Origin: Sanderia malayensis | Lineage: Eukaryota > Cnidaria > Scyphozoa > Semaeostomeae > Pelagiidae | Reading direction: 5' to 3' | Length of the DNA stretch: 64,000 nt | NCBI GenBank assembly: GCA_013076295.1 | Contig: RQOL01000876.1 | Span: 5,394,001 to 5,458,000 of the forward strand | The notes under the pieces: model-generated | Told to the model about the DNA's origin: nothing | Seen by the model: the letters and a program-made list of their open reading frames with translations, nothing else | Databases searched by the model: none | Program-made: the position numbers and the translations under genes | Shown here: positions 10,501-20,638 of the stretch, in pieces | How the letters are laid out: each line of letters begins with the position of its first letter | Position numbering within the stretch: the first letter of the stretch is position 1

Positions 10501-13075
10501 AGTAAAAACAAGATATATGGAAAAGCAATGGCCACAAATTTGGCACTGGAATGGAACTATATACATGGGGAGTCAAAATAAAATGTCTGGCAAGGAAATA
10601 GCTGGAATTATGGAAAAGAGAATGAAGTATATATGGCGGAGTGAAGGTAAGATATACGGCAAAGAAAAACCTGGAATTATTGCAGAGTCATTATAGTAAA
10701 GTTGGCGGAGTAAAAATAAGATATATGGCAAAGCAATGGCCACAAATTTGCCATTGGAATGGATATATATATCGTCGAGTAAAAATGAAATATCTGGCAA
10801 AGAAATAGCTGGAAGTATGGAAAAGAAATTGAAGTATATATGGCGGATTAAAGGTAAGATATATGGAAAGAAAAAGCTGGAATTATTGCAGAGTTATTAT
10901 AGTAAAGTTGGGGGAGTAAAAATAAGATATATGGCAAAGCAATGGCCACAAATTTGCCATTGGAATGGAAGTATATATCGTCGAGTAAAAATAAAATATC
11001 TGGCAAAGAAATAGCTGGAATTATGGAAAAGAAATTGAAGTATATATGGCGGAGTAAAGGTAAGATATTTGGCAAAGAAAAAGCTGGAATTATTGCAGAG
11101 TCATTATAGTAAAATTGGCGGAGTAAAAATAAGATATATGGCAAAGCAATGGCCACAAATTTGGCACTGGAATGGAAGTATATATCGTCAAGCAAAAATA
11201 AAATATCTGGCAAAGAAATAACTTAAATTATAGAAGAAAAATTGGAGTATATATTGCGGAGTAAAGGTAAGATATATGGCAAAGAAAAAGCTGGAATTAT
11301 TGCAGAGTCATTACAGTAAAGTTGGCGGAGTAAAAATAATATATATGGCAAAGCCATGGCCACAAAATTGGCATTGGAATGGAGGTATATATCGTCGAGT
11401 AAAATTTAAATATCTGGCAAAGAAATAGCTGGAATTACAGAAGAGAAATTGAAGTATATATGGCGGAGTAGAGGTAAAATATATGGCAAAGAAAAAGCTG
11501 GAATTATTGCAGAGTTATTATAGTAAAGTTGGGGGAGTAAAAATAAGATATATGGCAAAGCAATGGCCATTAATATGGCACTCGCATTAAAGTATATATG
11601 GTGGAGTAAAAATAAAATAACTGGCAAAAAAATAGCTGGAATTATAGAAGAGAAATTGGAGTATATATTGCGGAGTAAAGAAATTGGAGTATATATTGCG
11701 GAGTAAAGGTGAGATATATGGCAAAGAAAAAGCTGGAATTATGGCGGAGTCATTATAGTAAAGTTGGCGGAGTAAAAATAAGATATATGGCAAAGCAATG
11801 GCCAGAAATTTGGCATTGGAATGGAAGTATATAACGTCGAGTAAAAATAAAATATCTGGCAAAGAAATAGCTGGAATTAGAGGAGATCAATTGGAGTATA
11901 TATGCCGGAGCAAAGGTAAGATATATGGCAAGAAAAAGGTGGAATTATTGCAGAGTCATTATAGTAAAGTTGGCGGAGTAAAAATAATATATATGGCAAA
12001 GCCATGGCCACAAATTTGGCATTGGAATGGAAGTATATATCGTTGAGTGAAATTTAAATATCTGGCAAAGAAATAGCTGGAATTACAGAAGAGAAATTGA
12101 AGTATATATGGCGGAGTAAAGATAAGATATATGGCAAAGAAAAAGCTGGAATTATTGAAGAGTTATTGAAGTAAAGTTGGCGGACTAAAAATAAGATATA
12201 TGAAAAAGCAATGGCCACAAATTTGCCATTGGAATGGAAGTATATACATGGGGAGTCAAAATAAAATATCTGGCAAAGAAATAGCTGGAATTATGGAAAA
12301 GAAATTGAAGTATATATGGCGGAGTAAAGGTAAAATATATGGCAAAGAAAAAGCTGGGATTATTGCAGAGTCATTATAGTAAAGTTGGCGGAGTAAAAAT
12401 AATATATATGCAAAAGCAATGGCCACAAATTTGCCATTGGAATGGAAGTATATGTCGTCGAGTAAAAATAAAATATCTGGCAAAGAAATAGCTGGAAGTA
12501 TGGAAAAGAAATTGAAGTATATATTGCGGAGTAAAGGTAAGATATATGGCAAAGAAAAAGCTGGAATTATTGCAGAGTCATTATAGTAAAGTTGGCGGAG
12601 TAAAAATAAAATATATGGCAAAGCAATGGCAGCAAATTTGGAACTGGAATAGAAGTATATATCGTCGAGTAAAAATAAAATATCTGGCAAAGAAATAGCT
12701 GGAATTATGGAAAAATATCTGGCAAAGAAATAGCTGGAATTATAGAAGATAAATTGGAGTATATATTGCGGAGTAAAGGTAAGATATATGGCAAAGAAAA
12801 AGCTGGAATTATTGCAGAGTCATTATAGTAAAGTTTGCGGAGTAAAAATAAGATATATCGCAAAGCAATGACCATTAATATGGCACTGGAATGGAAGTAT
12901 ATACATGGTGGAGTAAAAATAAAATATCTGGCAAAGAAATAGCTGGAATTATAGAAGAAAAATTGGGTATATATGGTGGAGTAAAGATAAAATATGTGGC
13001 AAAGAAATAGCTGGAAATATCAACGAGAAATTGGAGTATATATGACGGAGTAAAGGTAAAGTTTCTGGCAATGGT
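7584..13075. repeat. Satellite array: 69-bp monomers in a 207-bp (3-monomer) higher-order repeat
   Basis: Landmarks such as GGCCACAAAT recur at 7905, 8112, 8319, 8526, 8733 and 8940, exactly 207 bp apart. Each 207-bp unit splits into three related 69-bp monomers that all begin GAGTAAA and carry ATAT.TGGCAAAG at the same offset. The three types are recognised by GAAATAGCTGGAATTATGG, AAAAAGCTGGAATTATTGC and CAATGGCCACAAATTTGGC. The left edge (7584-7870) is strongly diverged and the right edge decays after about 13030, as usual for satellite borders. Because 69 is a multiple of three, reading frames stay in register across monomers, and long ORFs on both strands (for example 8367-8945, minus) follow automatically. 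They are best read as satellite rather than genes. Confidence 0.95.
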
Positions 13076-13830
13076 GCGTCACCATAGCGGAGTGCCATTG
13101 GAAAGGATGTCATAACAAGACTATGCTGATATTAAAGGTTATGAAATTATTTAGAGTTATGTTATATGGATTTTGTTATCTGTATTCTACAACGCAGTTC
13201 CCGGAAGCTAGAACAGTCCTGCTTCCTGTGTCTTGGAGATTAATTCACATACGATACGTGGTGTGAAGTTGTCTCATCATATTGCGATTGCAGGTTGAAA
13301 GACAAGCATAAAACTGTGAAGCAATTCATATGGAGTACGATAAAAGGGAGCCACATCACAAACACTTTGAGAAGCAATGCGACGCAAGTTCTGAGGTGTG
13401 AAGGGATAGAAATCAAGCCTATCCCCATTCTGTGTGAAGCCACTGCGCAAGCCGTAGCAAGAGGGTGGACCGGGTAGAGACCTGGAAGTCTGAATTACGA
13501 GCATGCGGATGCGTGGATCGCGTTGAGGAGGAAGGTTTCGAAGAAAAGCATAACAAATAATAGAGAACTGCTACCAATGTATACAATGTAGATAATGAAT
13601 TCATAAAATTATTATATTAAATAATAATATGTAGTTATTTGAACTAATTGTGATTATTACACAGCATTAATAGTTGCTGCTTATCAGAAGTATTGCTCAG
13701 CTCTGTTCACCAATTTGCAAGCCACATTGTCCCTGTTTGTCTTAATCTTTCGTTGGTCCACTCTTATGACATTGGTCCACTCTAATGACATACTTCTCCA
13801 CATTCTGGCTACTTTATCTTCCCAGTTACT
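13076..13830. other. Intergenic stretch between satellite and sirtuin 3' end
   Basis: No supported gene. A minus-strand open stretch at about 13277-13480 reads ..NGDRLDFYPFTPQNL.. and looks more protein-like and less AT-rich than its surroundings. It lacks a clear partner exon or a family I recognise. It could be a lone exon or a transposon remnant. Confidence 0.4.
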
Positions 13831-15495
13831 TCAAGCTTCCTGTCCACCAACACGCCACTTTCGCTCAGCCGGGTCGTAATACAAGACAAACTCTTTCTCT
13901 TGCGCCTTTCCTGCGACTAGATTGGAAAACGTATTTTGAACCGCAAAAGAAGGCTCGCCATAATTCCCGTGAAAGAACATCTCTGCATAAACAGATATCT
14001 TGTAGTGCTTCTGATCCTGTAGATCGGTCTCTTTTGTAAGAACAAAAGGCTCCTTAGTCACTTCATGGGAGAAGAGGAATGTTTTCGGCTCAGTCAATTC
14101 CAATTTAAAAGAGACTTTCCGAAAAAGCGAGTAAGATATGTCACGCGCAATATCGAGGCCAGTCAGAGAAGTTCTGACGTCAATCCTCTTGGGATTAGTT
14201 TTATTGCGAGTAAGTGAAATGGCAAGTTTCACCCTTCGAGTAAGCTCCCATTTCGGGATGGGTATTTTCAGCCTCTGCATCAGACCAGTCATAATCTCAT
14301 CGCACAGCGCATGAATGACAAGAGAAGACTTTTTGTTCAGCGGTGTTTCTTGAAGATTACCGATGACCACACGCTTACCGGCTTTGGCTACGAGGCTGGG
14401 GATCTCATTCGCTGGACTAACCCGGAGACTCGAACCGAGACAGATGCACAAGTCTGCCTGCTCGGCGTGGGAAAAAGCATCGTTTAAGTCCTTCTCCGGC
14501 AAACTCTCTCCGAAGTTGATGATAGAATCTCTCAGCTTTCCCTTGCATCGTGGAAAGCTGCAAAGTCTGCCCGTGTCGTGATCGTGCACTTTTCGTGCCG
14601 CGCGTGTGCGAAAATCGCGCAGGTATTTCTCCTTGCACCTGACGCACGTTTCCAGGTTTGTGTTGCCGTGCAACTCGGCAAGTGCCCCCGCATGCACACC
14701 GCTGCGCAAGTGCAACCCGTCAGTATTCTGACTGACAATGAACTTGGCGATACCTTGCTTTTGCAACTGCACAATTGCCATGTGAGTCACGGATGGCACT
14801 GCCTGTAGGGTTTGCGTAGTCTTGGCTACTTTGGGCCGAGTCACGCCACGGTCACGCAACTCCCATACACCTGGTCCCGTCGGTAGAACCGTTTGCATAC
14901 CTGGAATTCAAATGCCAATGCATTCATTCACACACTTTTTGATATTACACATCACACCTTACTGTTTAAACATTCAACCCAGCCATAATGTTTCTGTCGT
15001 TGTTCTCAAATTTTCATTCTCTATCATTTTCAGTTGTAATATTCTTATAGCATATTCTTATAAAAAAGTGTGTGCATTGCCAAGAAAAGTAAAATGAAAT
15101 GCTGCATTAATCAGCAGAGATCGTGATGCAGCCAAGTTTGAAGTGCAATAAGTTAAACATGCAGTTCTTTCAGAGCAACAGGTGGAATTGATTACTGATA
15201 TAACATAGTTAGAAATGAGACTACACAGATATCAGAGATATCAGTAGTCCACTAATATCAGTATGTCAAACAGAAAAATATGGAATGGAAAACAAAGGAA
15301 CTCACCGCTACGAAAATCAGGAATTCCAGTGCTGGTGCTGATGCCTGCACCAGTGAAAAAGATCAAATGTTCACTTTCATTTACCCATTCTGCGAGCTGG
15401 TCCAGTTTGGTGCCAAGCTTCTCCGCTGAATCAAAGAATTCTGTCTTCTCTTTTTCATCATCAATGCCATAATTTGAAGATCCACCGCTAGCCAT
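13831..15495 (-). CDS. NAD-dependent protein deacylase, sirtuin (SIRT6/7-like class), 2 exons, 419 aa
   Basis: Exons are 15495-15306 and 14900-13831; the junction codon is Gly64. Sirtuin motifs are in order: GAGIS at 49-53 with [16 protein letters not shown] around 120-127, catalytic His141 in AELHG, a zinc tetrad C149-x2-C152 ... C177-x4-C182, [10 protein letters not shown] from 219, and an NLQETPLN nucleotide-binding strand near 245. The fold removes acyl groups from lysine using NAD+. The GSSL and AELHG contexts and the short insert between zinc pairs fit the SIRT6/SIRT7 (class IV) group. However, [17 protein letters not shown] replaces the RGPxGVWT of vertebrate SIRT6/7, and the roughly 150-residue C-terminal extension is unlike either. 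It is probably nuclear chromatin-associated by class; the orthology is uncertain, so no symbol is given. Confidence 0.9.
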
Positions 15496-15936
15496 GTTGT
15501 GGTTTGTTGCTGAAATTCTGGAAAGTGCAAAAAGTGTTTAATGTTCACTGCTCATGTTATATGCATAGCATAGGTAATAATAAAAAACAGCATATACGTC
15601 TATTTGTGTGCCAAGCCATTATGTGAGACTGTAACAATGATGAAATCAACAAAACCAATGACATATTTTTAATGCAACATTTCAAGATAGACATCAGTAA
15701 GCATACTGTTACTTCATAATTTCATCATAATTCATCATAATTTTATGATAAAATTTTAAAAAATGGTAAAAAAAACATTGAAGGCACAAAATTTTCAAAA
15801 ATGTATGAAGCTATAATGTAAAAAATGTGAAAAATAAAATAAAAGCAGTGTGGCAGAAAATCGACATAAATAAAATCAAATGACTGCATAATTACATAAT
15901 AAAAAAAACTCTACTGGATTATTCATTGTCAATACA

Positions 15937-15942
15937 TTTATT
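15937..15942 (-). terminator. AATAAA poly(A) signal overlapping the stop codon
   Basis: On the minus strand the last codons read AAA TAA ATG, so the hexamer AATAAA is built from the last Lys codon, the stop codon and the following base. If used, the 3' UTR would be only about 15-30 nt. Use of this hexamer is inferred from position. Confidence 0.4.
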
Positions 15943-16749
15943 TCTGAATAGGGTAGACACCAGATCTTGCAACTGATGCTGTGACAAGCTCTGTCTTTTC
16001 TTTGTTCCAATGAGCTACCAATTGCATAATCTCATCCCCACTCTGTTGATCTGATGCTAGGGACAAGTTGACATCAAATGCATCACCATTGGGCACAAGC
16101 AGTACCTTAACTCGCTTTGTTCTCTGAAAATAAATACTTTTTAGCTGGTCCTTGTTGCAGACTTGAACTTCAATGTCCTCGGAATCATAAATTTGTAATA
16201 TTGGAATCTGAAAAATGAATAATAAAGATTATTTATAGACCATGCTAAATCAAGTGTAATTGGGGATCATGATCCTCACATCAAATAACCTAAAGACATA
16301 ACTTCTAGACTACTTCTTAGTGAAAAAGTAGTTCATAAGTCTTGCTGTTTAGCCTTGTGTTGCAAATGAAACAATACAAAGTAATTCCTTTGTTCTCTTA
16401 ACAAAACTTATTATAGCTAAAATAAATAAATAGAAATTCTAATAATAGACTTGCTTACCTCAGAGTCCTCGAGAGCTGTAATCTTTATATCCTGACTTCT
16501 TAATACTTCAAACACACCACCAATAAGTGTTTTCTCAACTGCAACACTAACATTCTTGGAATTTTCACACAAAATCTTTGCAGCTTTTCCCTCCACTTTC
16601 AACTCATAATTCTCACATTTCTTGAGATGTACAAAAGTTGCATTTTCTTCTGGTTGAATTACCTCATTACAATTATTCTTTTCATTTAATATTAAGACTG
16701 GTCGTGGCTTCATCCCAGGCAGCATTTTATGATGTGCAGACAAATCCAT
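15938..16749 (-). CDS. Small C-CAP/CARP (cyclase-associated-protein C-terminal-like) beta-helix protein, 2 exons, 186 aa
   Basis: Exons are 16749-16459 and 16207-15938, joined in phase 0. The first ATG is at 16749; the upstream in-frame GTG is not needed. The sequence follows the CARP pattern of short beta strands: ATFVHLKKCENYELKVEG, then KILCENSKNVSV, GGVFEVLRSQDIKI, LQIYDSEDIEVQV. CAP1/CAP2 C-termini show the same rungs (..VVEVINSQDIQI..). In CAP this domain binds actin and promotes nucleotide exchange. Here the whole protein is little more than that domain: the adenylyl-cyclase-binding and proline-rich parts are absent. A tubulin-cofactor-C/RP2-type relative is the main alternative. The stop codon TAA forms part of an AATAAA. 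Confidence 0.75.
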
Positions 16750-17458
16750 GCTTTCGACTTTCACGTTTCAGTTTCTGAATGTAAGGTTAGGTTATCAAAA
16801 TGCTACTTGATTTACCCACTTAAATCTACTCTTCATGAAATAATTTTAAAAAATTTGGAACATGACGTGTGCAAATAAATAGCAACATTAACAAACTATG
16901 CCCCAATTGACCCATAGCACCTTGGGATGGGTGATAAGCAACTTCCACCCGATAGAATGTAAAGTGTCAAATTAAATACATAATGCCATAGCAATACAAT
17001 ACAAACATTTAATAAATATGGTATTATGAAATGGATTTGTCGAGTGGGGGGTCGGCTCACGCTCAGAGAGCCAGAATATGGGCGAGCCAGAATAAGCCAG
17101 AGTTCTTCTTTTTTCGCTTGTTTGGTATTGAATTTTTCCAAAACACTTGTGGAATGTTCGGAAGGTTGTTTTTAAGGTTTCTGCCAATTTTACTTCGATA
17201 TCTCAAAAATTTGAAAAGGCAAGAAAAGAAGTGGGGTGGGCCTATTTATTTGGCTTGGGCTGGGCATGAAGAGGAAACAGCTGCTCGCCAAACGTAAAAG
17301 ATACAACAAGAGATAAGATAAGGAAACAAAATTATAGCTTACCGTCAGTTACTTCTCTATTAAGAAAATTTTGTCAAGAATCTTCTTGTCATTTGATCAA
17401 ATTTCCGAAGAGCTCGAAATATTCGAGCCAATGCGGATCTGTGATATGTCTGTTGTGT
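16750..17458. other. Intergenic spacer upstream of the C-CAP gene
   Basis: AT-rich and without a supported gene. ORFs here (minus 16896-17187, plus 17031-17297) mutually overlap, lack splice partners and match no family I know. The region probably contains the promoter of the C-CAP protein gene. Confidence 0.5.
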
Positions 17459-17466
17459 GTTCCCTG

Positions 17467-18377
17467 CATAGAGATAGGATATAAGATACACTAGAGTGCG
17501 CACTCCAATTGACGCATCGATACAAAAGTTGAAGGTTGAAGCATTGGCGTCCATCTTGTTGGAGGCTCGCGGACGAAACTTACGGTCTGAAGCCTTATAA
17601 TTCAAGTGTGAAATACGTGGATGTTATTATTGTTGAAGATCAAATAAATGCTCAAATGTTCCTAAAATCATGGTCGGTTCAACATATTAAAGTTTTATTT
17701 GTGGGTCGAATGTATTACTACTATTTCCAGAAGACCATATTTTGTTGTGGAGTGCTGTATGAAAACAGTGGCCTTGGCATTTTGCGATACGAAGTACGGG
17801 CGAATTTGTATTTTACGGACGACGCCCAAACTAGGTAAATTAGATATCAATCGATACGCAATGACCTCCTGAGTACGAATCTGCAATAAAATTGGAGAAA
17901 CACCCCCGCATTCAAAAGTTATGCCCCTTTTTATCGGGGGCCTAACACCAACAAATCACAAATCGACAGCAACTAAAGGTGGGCGCAAGTAAAAATATTG
18001 CTAAAATCTTTTAAATGCGGGGATCTTTTGTGAATATTATTGCAGATTCATACTCAGGAGATCATTTCCAATCGATTGATATTTAATTTACCCTATTTGG
18101 GGGCAGTTGGTAAAATGGAAATCCGTCTTTCTAAAAATAGTAGTAATACATTCGATCCAACAACAAAACTTCAATATGTTGAGCCGACTATGATATTATG
18201 AAGGTTCCAATCTTTATTTGAGGTTAAGCAATCGTAATATCCACGTAATTCTTGTTCAAAGTATAAGGGTTCAGACCGTGAAATTCTGAAATGAGCCTCC
18301 AACAAGATGGCGTCCAAACTGCGTCACCGCCCGGGGCCTGGTTCGCACTCTAGTGTATATTATATCCTATCTCTATG
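17467..18377. mobile_element. Long-terminal-inverted-repeat DNA transposon (fold-back type), 911 bp, 8-bp target duplication
   Basis: The ends CATAGAGATAGGATATAA (17467) and its complement (to 18377) are flanked by identical GTTCCCTG at 17459-17466 and 18378-18385. The inverted arms run about 400 bp inward, imperfectly, to a short centre near 17.95 kb. Both arms carry the segment CTCCAACAAGATGGCG or its complement. No transposase is encoded; ORFs inside are incidental. An 8-bp duplication is typical of the hAT and P superfamilies (Merlin is possible). Confidence 0.85.
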
Positions 18378-18385
18378 GTTCCCTG

Positions 18386-19192
18386 TTTGTTCCGTTCCGT
18401 TCCGTATTTATACTTTTCAAAATCAGTTGATGTCAGCATATGCCAAGTCACAGAAAATGAAGTTATTTCTATTTTTAGTTATTACCTTAACCTCAAAGAA
18501 TGGTAAATAAACAAAAATACCTGTACGCATTGAGTATTATTTATAATTTGTTATTTAATAAAAATGTATTTAGAAATTTACTGATAAAATGTGTACATTA
18601 CTCTGAGTTTCACGCCTATAGCTACGCCTTTGGAATGGAGTTAGCTGGTAACGTAACTGAATGTTGCATATACATTGTACACAATTTCTATTCATTTGCA
18701 CACATGCATAAGTTCTTACCTCCGCAAGCACACGGTCTAGTCGAGAACTGCCATGCTTTGCAGGCTGGAATAGTGCTAAGAGCCAAAATAACTGCAAGTA
18801 CTCTTTGCATTGAATGGTCCTTCATGTTGTACATACAGCGTGAGATGCAGAATTTGTGAGCCCCAGATAATTTGAAATATTCATTAACTTTAACTGTCTT
18901 TGCATTCCCTTTGGGGAGCAAGCTTATTCACGTACTCTAATCCTTGGCTTGAATCCTTTGTAGCTTAAACACTCATTTATTCAAGCTATTCCATACAATC
19001 CCTTGATGAGCTAAATTATCAAAATTGTAGATAGAGACACTATATTAAGCGATTAATATTCAACATTTGAACAGAATTCCCAATGTCACTTATTGTTAAT
19101 AAATTGAAATTATATCTAAATATTAAACTTAAATACTGAAGCAACCATTGACAGGCTGACAACTCTATTATTTTTTAACAACTGCATTATCC
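18386..19192. other. Intergenic, with a possible first exon of a small secreted protein (minus)
   Basis: A (GTTCC)n run lies at 18387-18405. On the minus strand near 18845-18722 a Met-rich start is followed by a hydrophobic stretch (RVLAVILALSTIPACKA) and Cys residues, ending at a good donor (GGAG|GTAAGAAC, exon side at about 18719). This looks like a signal-peptide exon, but I could not find a convincing second exon before the transposon at 18377, so it remains tentative. Confidence 0.25.
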
Positions 19193-20638
19193 TTAAAGGG
19201 TCATTTTTCTGGCCATGAGCTCATCAGTAAGGAATTTGTCAATACTCTGGCCACTTGTCTGTTGCATATCTGCAGCCAACGAAGGGTCCCATCTGAAATT
19301 CACAACAGCTGCTGGTGATAAACCAAGTGATTGAAGTGAGTTGTCTGATTGGCATAGCTTTTTTCCAGATGCATCAAGCAGATCAAACGGAAGCCAATCC
19401 AACACCAATGATTCTTTCACGAAATTTTCAACATCTGACAATTTGTCCTTGCTGTAAAATGTCCCCTCAAGCATGATACCATCAGGAAATCGAACACGTA
19501 TAAGCGTAAACCTGTAGATTCTCTTGGCTGACGATGGCCTGGCCATTGCCTCTCTCATAGCTTTTGTCATTAGCTGTTTGCCTTTTTCTACAGACTCTGA
19601 TCTTGTCATCTGCTCCATTTTCAGTTCAACATTAGAGATATCATAGAACTCGTCTGGCATGTACCCAGTTGTTGAACCAGATGCTGGCTCTAATACTCTA
19701 ACGTTACGATCTAAAGTTGCCTTCAGCGGTTCTGCTTCATTAAGATACTCTTTTATAATGGCCAACTTCTCAGCATCTTGTGCTAAGCCTTCACTCAGAA
19801 CATAAAAGTCCTCTTCCTGCTGGCTATCATTGCCAGGAACTGGTAACTTAACGTCAACAAACCCAATAGCTAAGACAAGTAGTTCTTTAACTCCTTTAAG
19901 ACCAGCCACCCTTTCTTTAAATACCTTGTTACTTTGCTTAATTTTCCTATACTTCTCTTCACTCGGGTCCTTAATTATATTGTCCAGGTATTTGTTCAAT
20001 GTATGAACACATGGCTTGACTTTGTCCCTGCTGTTAAAGGTATGAATCATTGATGCTGCAATCATGCCAGGTTCTGCTTCAATCTCCCTTGCCAAACACT
20101 CTTCAATGTGACCCTTGATTTCATTTTCTGGCAAACACGTTGGACACATTGGACAAGAGAACAGCACGTAGTTCAAATGCCGACTGTTTTCAATCATTAC
20201 TTGTTCATCTCCTCCTGCGGACTCGCTGCCACTGTAGGAAGAAGCATTGTTCCTCGAAGAAGCTGAACTTGACGACGAGGAGCGTCGATTCTCGATACTC
20301 ATCTCCCCTTTAACCTCCCGCTTTAGACTCTGAATGTCGACCGTATTGCTGGCAGTCGCCAACGGTGCATTCTTCCATGTACTAGATGATGTTGCTGTCT
20401 TCCTTGTAGGCTGCTTCGCGCTTCCTTCTAACCGAGCCAAAGCAGCATCGGCAGCTTGGCTTGCACTTTGTGACAATTGTCGTTTTGGTGCAGGGGCACT
20501 TGAATGCATGGTAGATTTCCCTGCTGCAGGCCCACGGCTTGTCGACCCAGCATCATCCTTCAGGGTGTGTCCCGGACCAGCTTGTTTGAATTTCACATCC
20601 ATCTTCTTTTTAGCAAAAAATTTCTTGATAGCCGACAT
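19193..20638 (-). CDS. UBXN6: UBX domain-containing protein 6 (p97/VCP cofactor), single exon, 481 aa
   Basis: The start chosen is the ATG at 20638 (A at -3), giving MSAIKKFFAKKKMDVKFKQA, which aligns with the human UBXN6 N-terminus (KKFFQEFKADIKFKSAGPG). The upstream in-frame extension is not conserved. After a low-complexity Ser/Ala linker come the PUB domain (KYLDNI..PSEEKYRKIKQSNKVF..RVAGLKG, about residues 205-310) and a C-terminal UBX domain (YRFTLIRVRFPDG...VNFRWD, about 390-470). Family knowledge: PUB binds the p97 C-terminal tail, and an N-terminal VIM-type helix plus UBX engage its N domain; UBXN6 acts with p97 in endolysosomal sorting and damaged-lysosome clearance. It is 40 residues longer than human, mostly in the linker. 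It is intronless although its neighbours are split, so ancient retroposition or intron loss is possible. Confidence 0.95.
   Translation of the reverse strand: MSAIKKFFAKKKMDVKFKQAGPGHTLKDDAGSTSRGPAAGKSTMHSSAPAPKRQLSQSASQAADAALARLEGSAKQPTRKTATSSSTWKNAPLATASNTVDIQSLKREVKGEMSIENRRSSSSSSASSRNNASSYSGSESAGGDEQVMIENSRHLNYVLFSCPMCPTCLPENEIKGHIEECLAREIEAEPGMIAASMIHTFNSRDKVKPCVHTLNKYLDNIIKDPSEEKYRKIKQSNKVFKERVAGLKGVKELLVLAIGFVDVKLPVPGNDSQQEEDFYVLSEGLAQDAEKLAIIKEYLNEAEPLKATLDRNVRVLEPASGSTTGYMPDEFYDISNVELKMEQMTRSESVEKGKQLMTKAMREAMARPSSAKRIYRFTLIRVRFPDGIMLEGTFYSKDKLSDVENFVKESLVLDWLPFDLLDASGKKLCQSDNSLQSLGLSPAAVVNFRWDPSLAADMQQTSGQSIDKFLTDELMARKMTL

Noticed and set aside
7584..13075. CRISPR-like array
   Set aside because: Monomers are contiguous with no unique spacers, and the genome is clearly eukaryotic.
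16750..16764. GTG start for the C-CAP protein
   Set aside because: Nuclear animal genes start at ATG, and one lies five codons downstream in good context.
17536..17838. 100-codon ORF as a gene
   Set aside because: It lies wholly inside one arm of the fold-back transposon and has no protein features.
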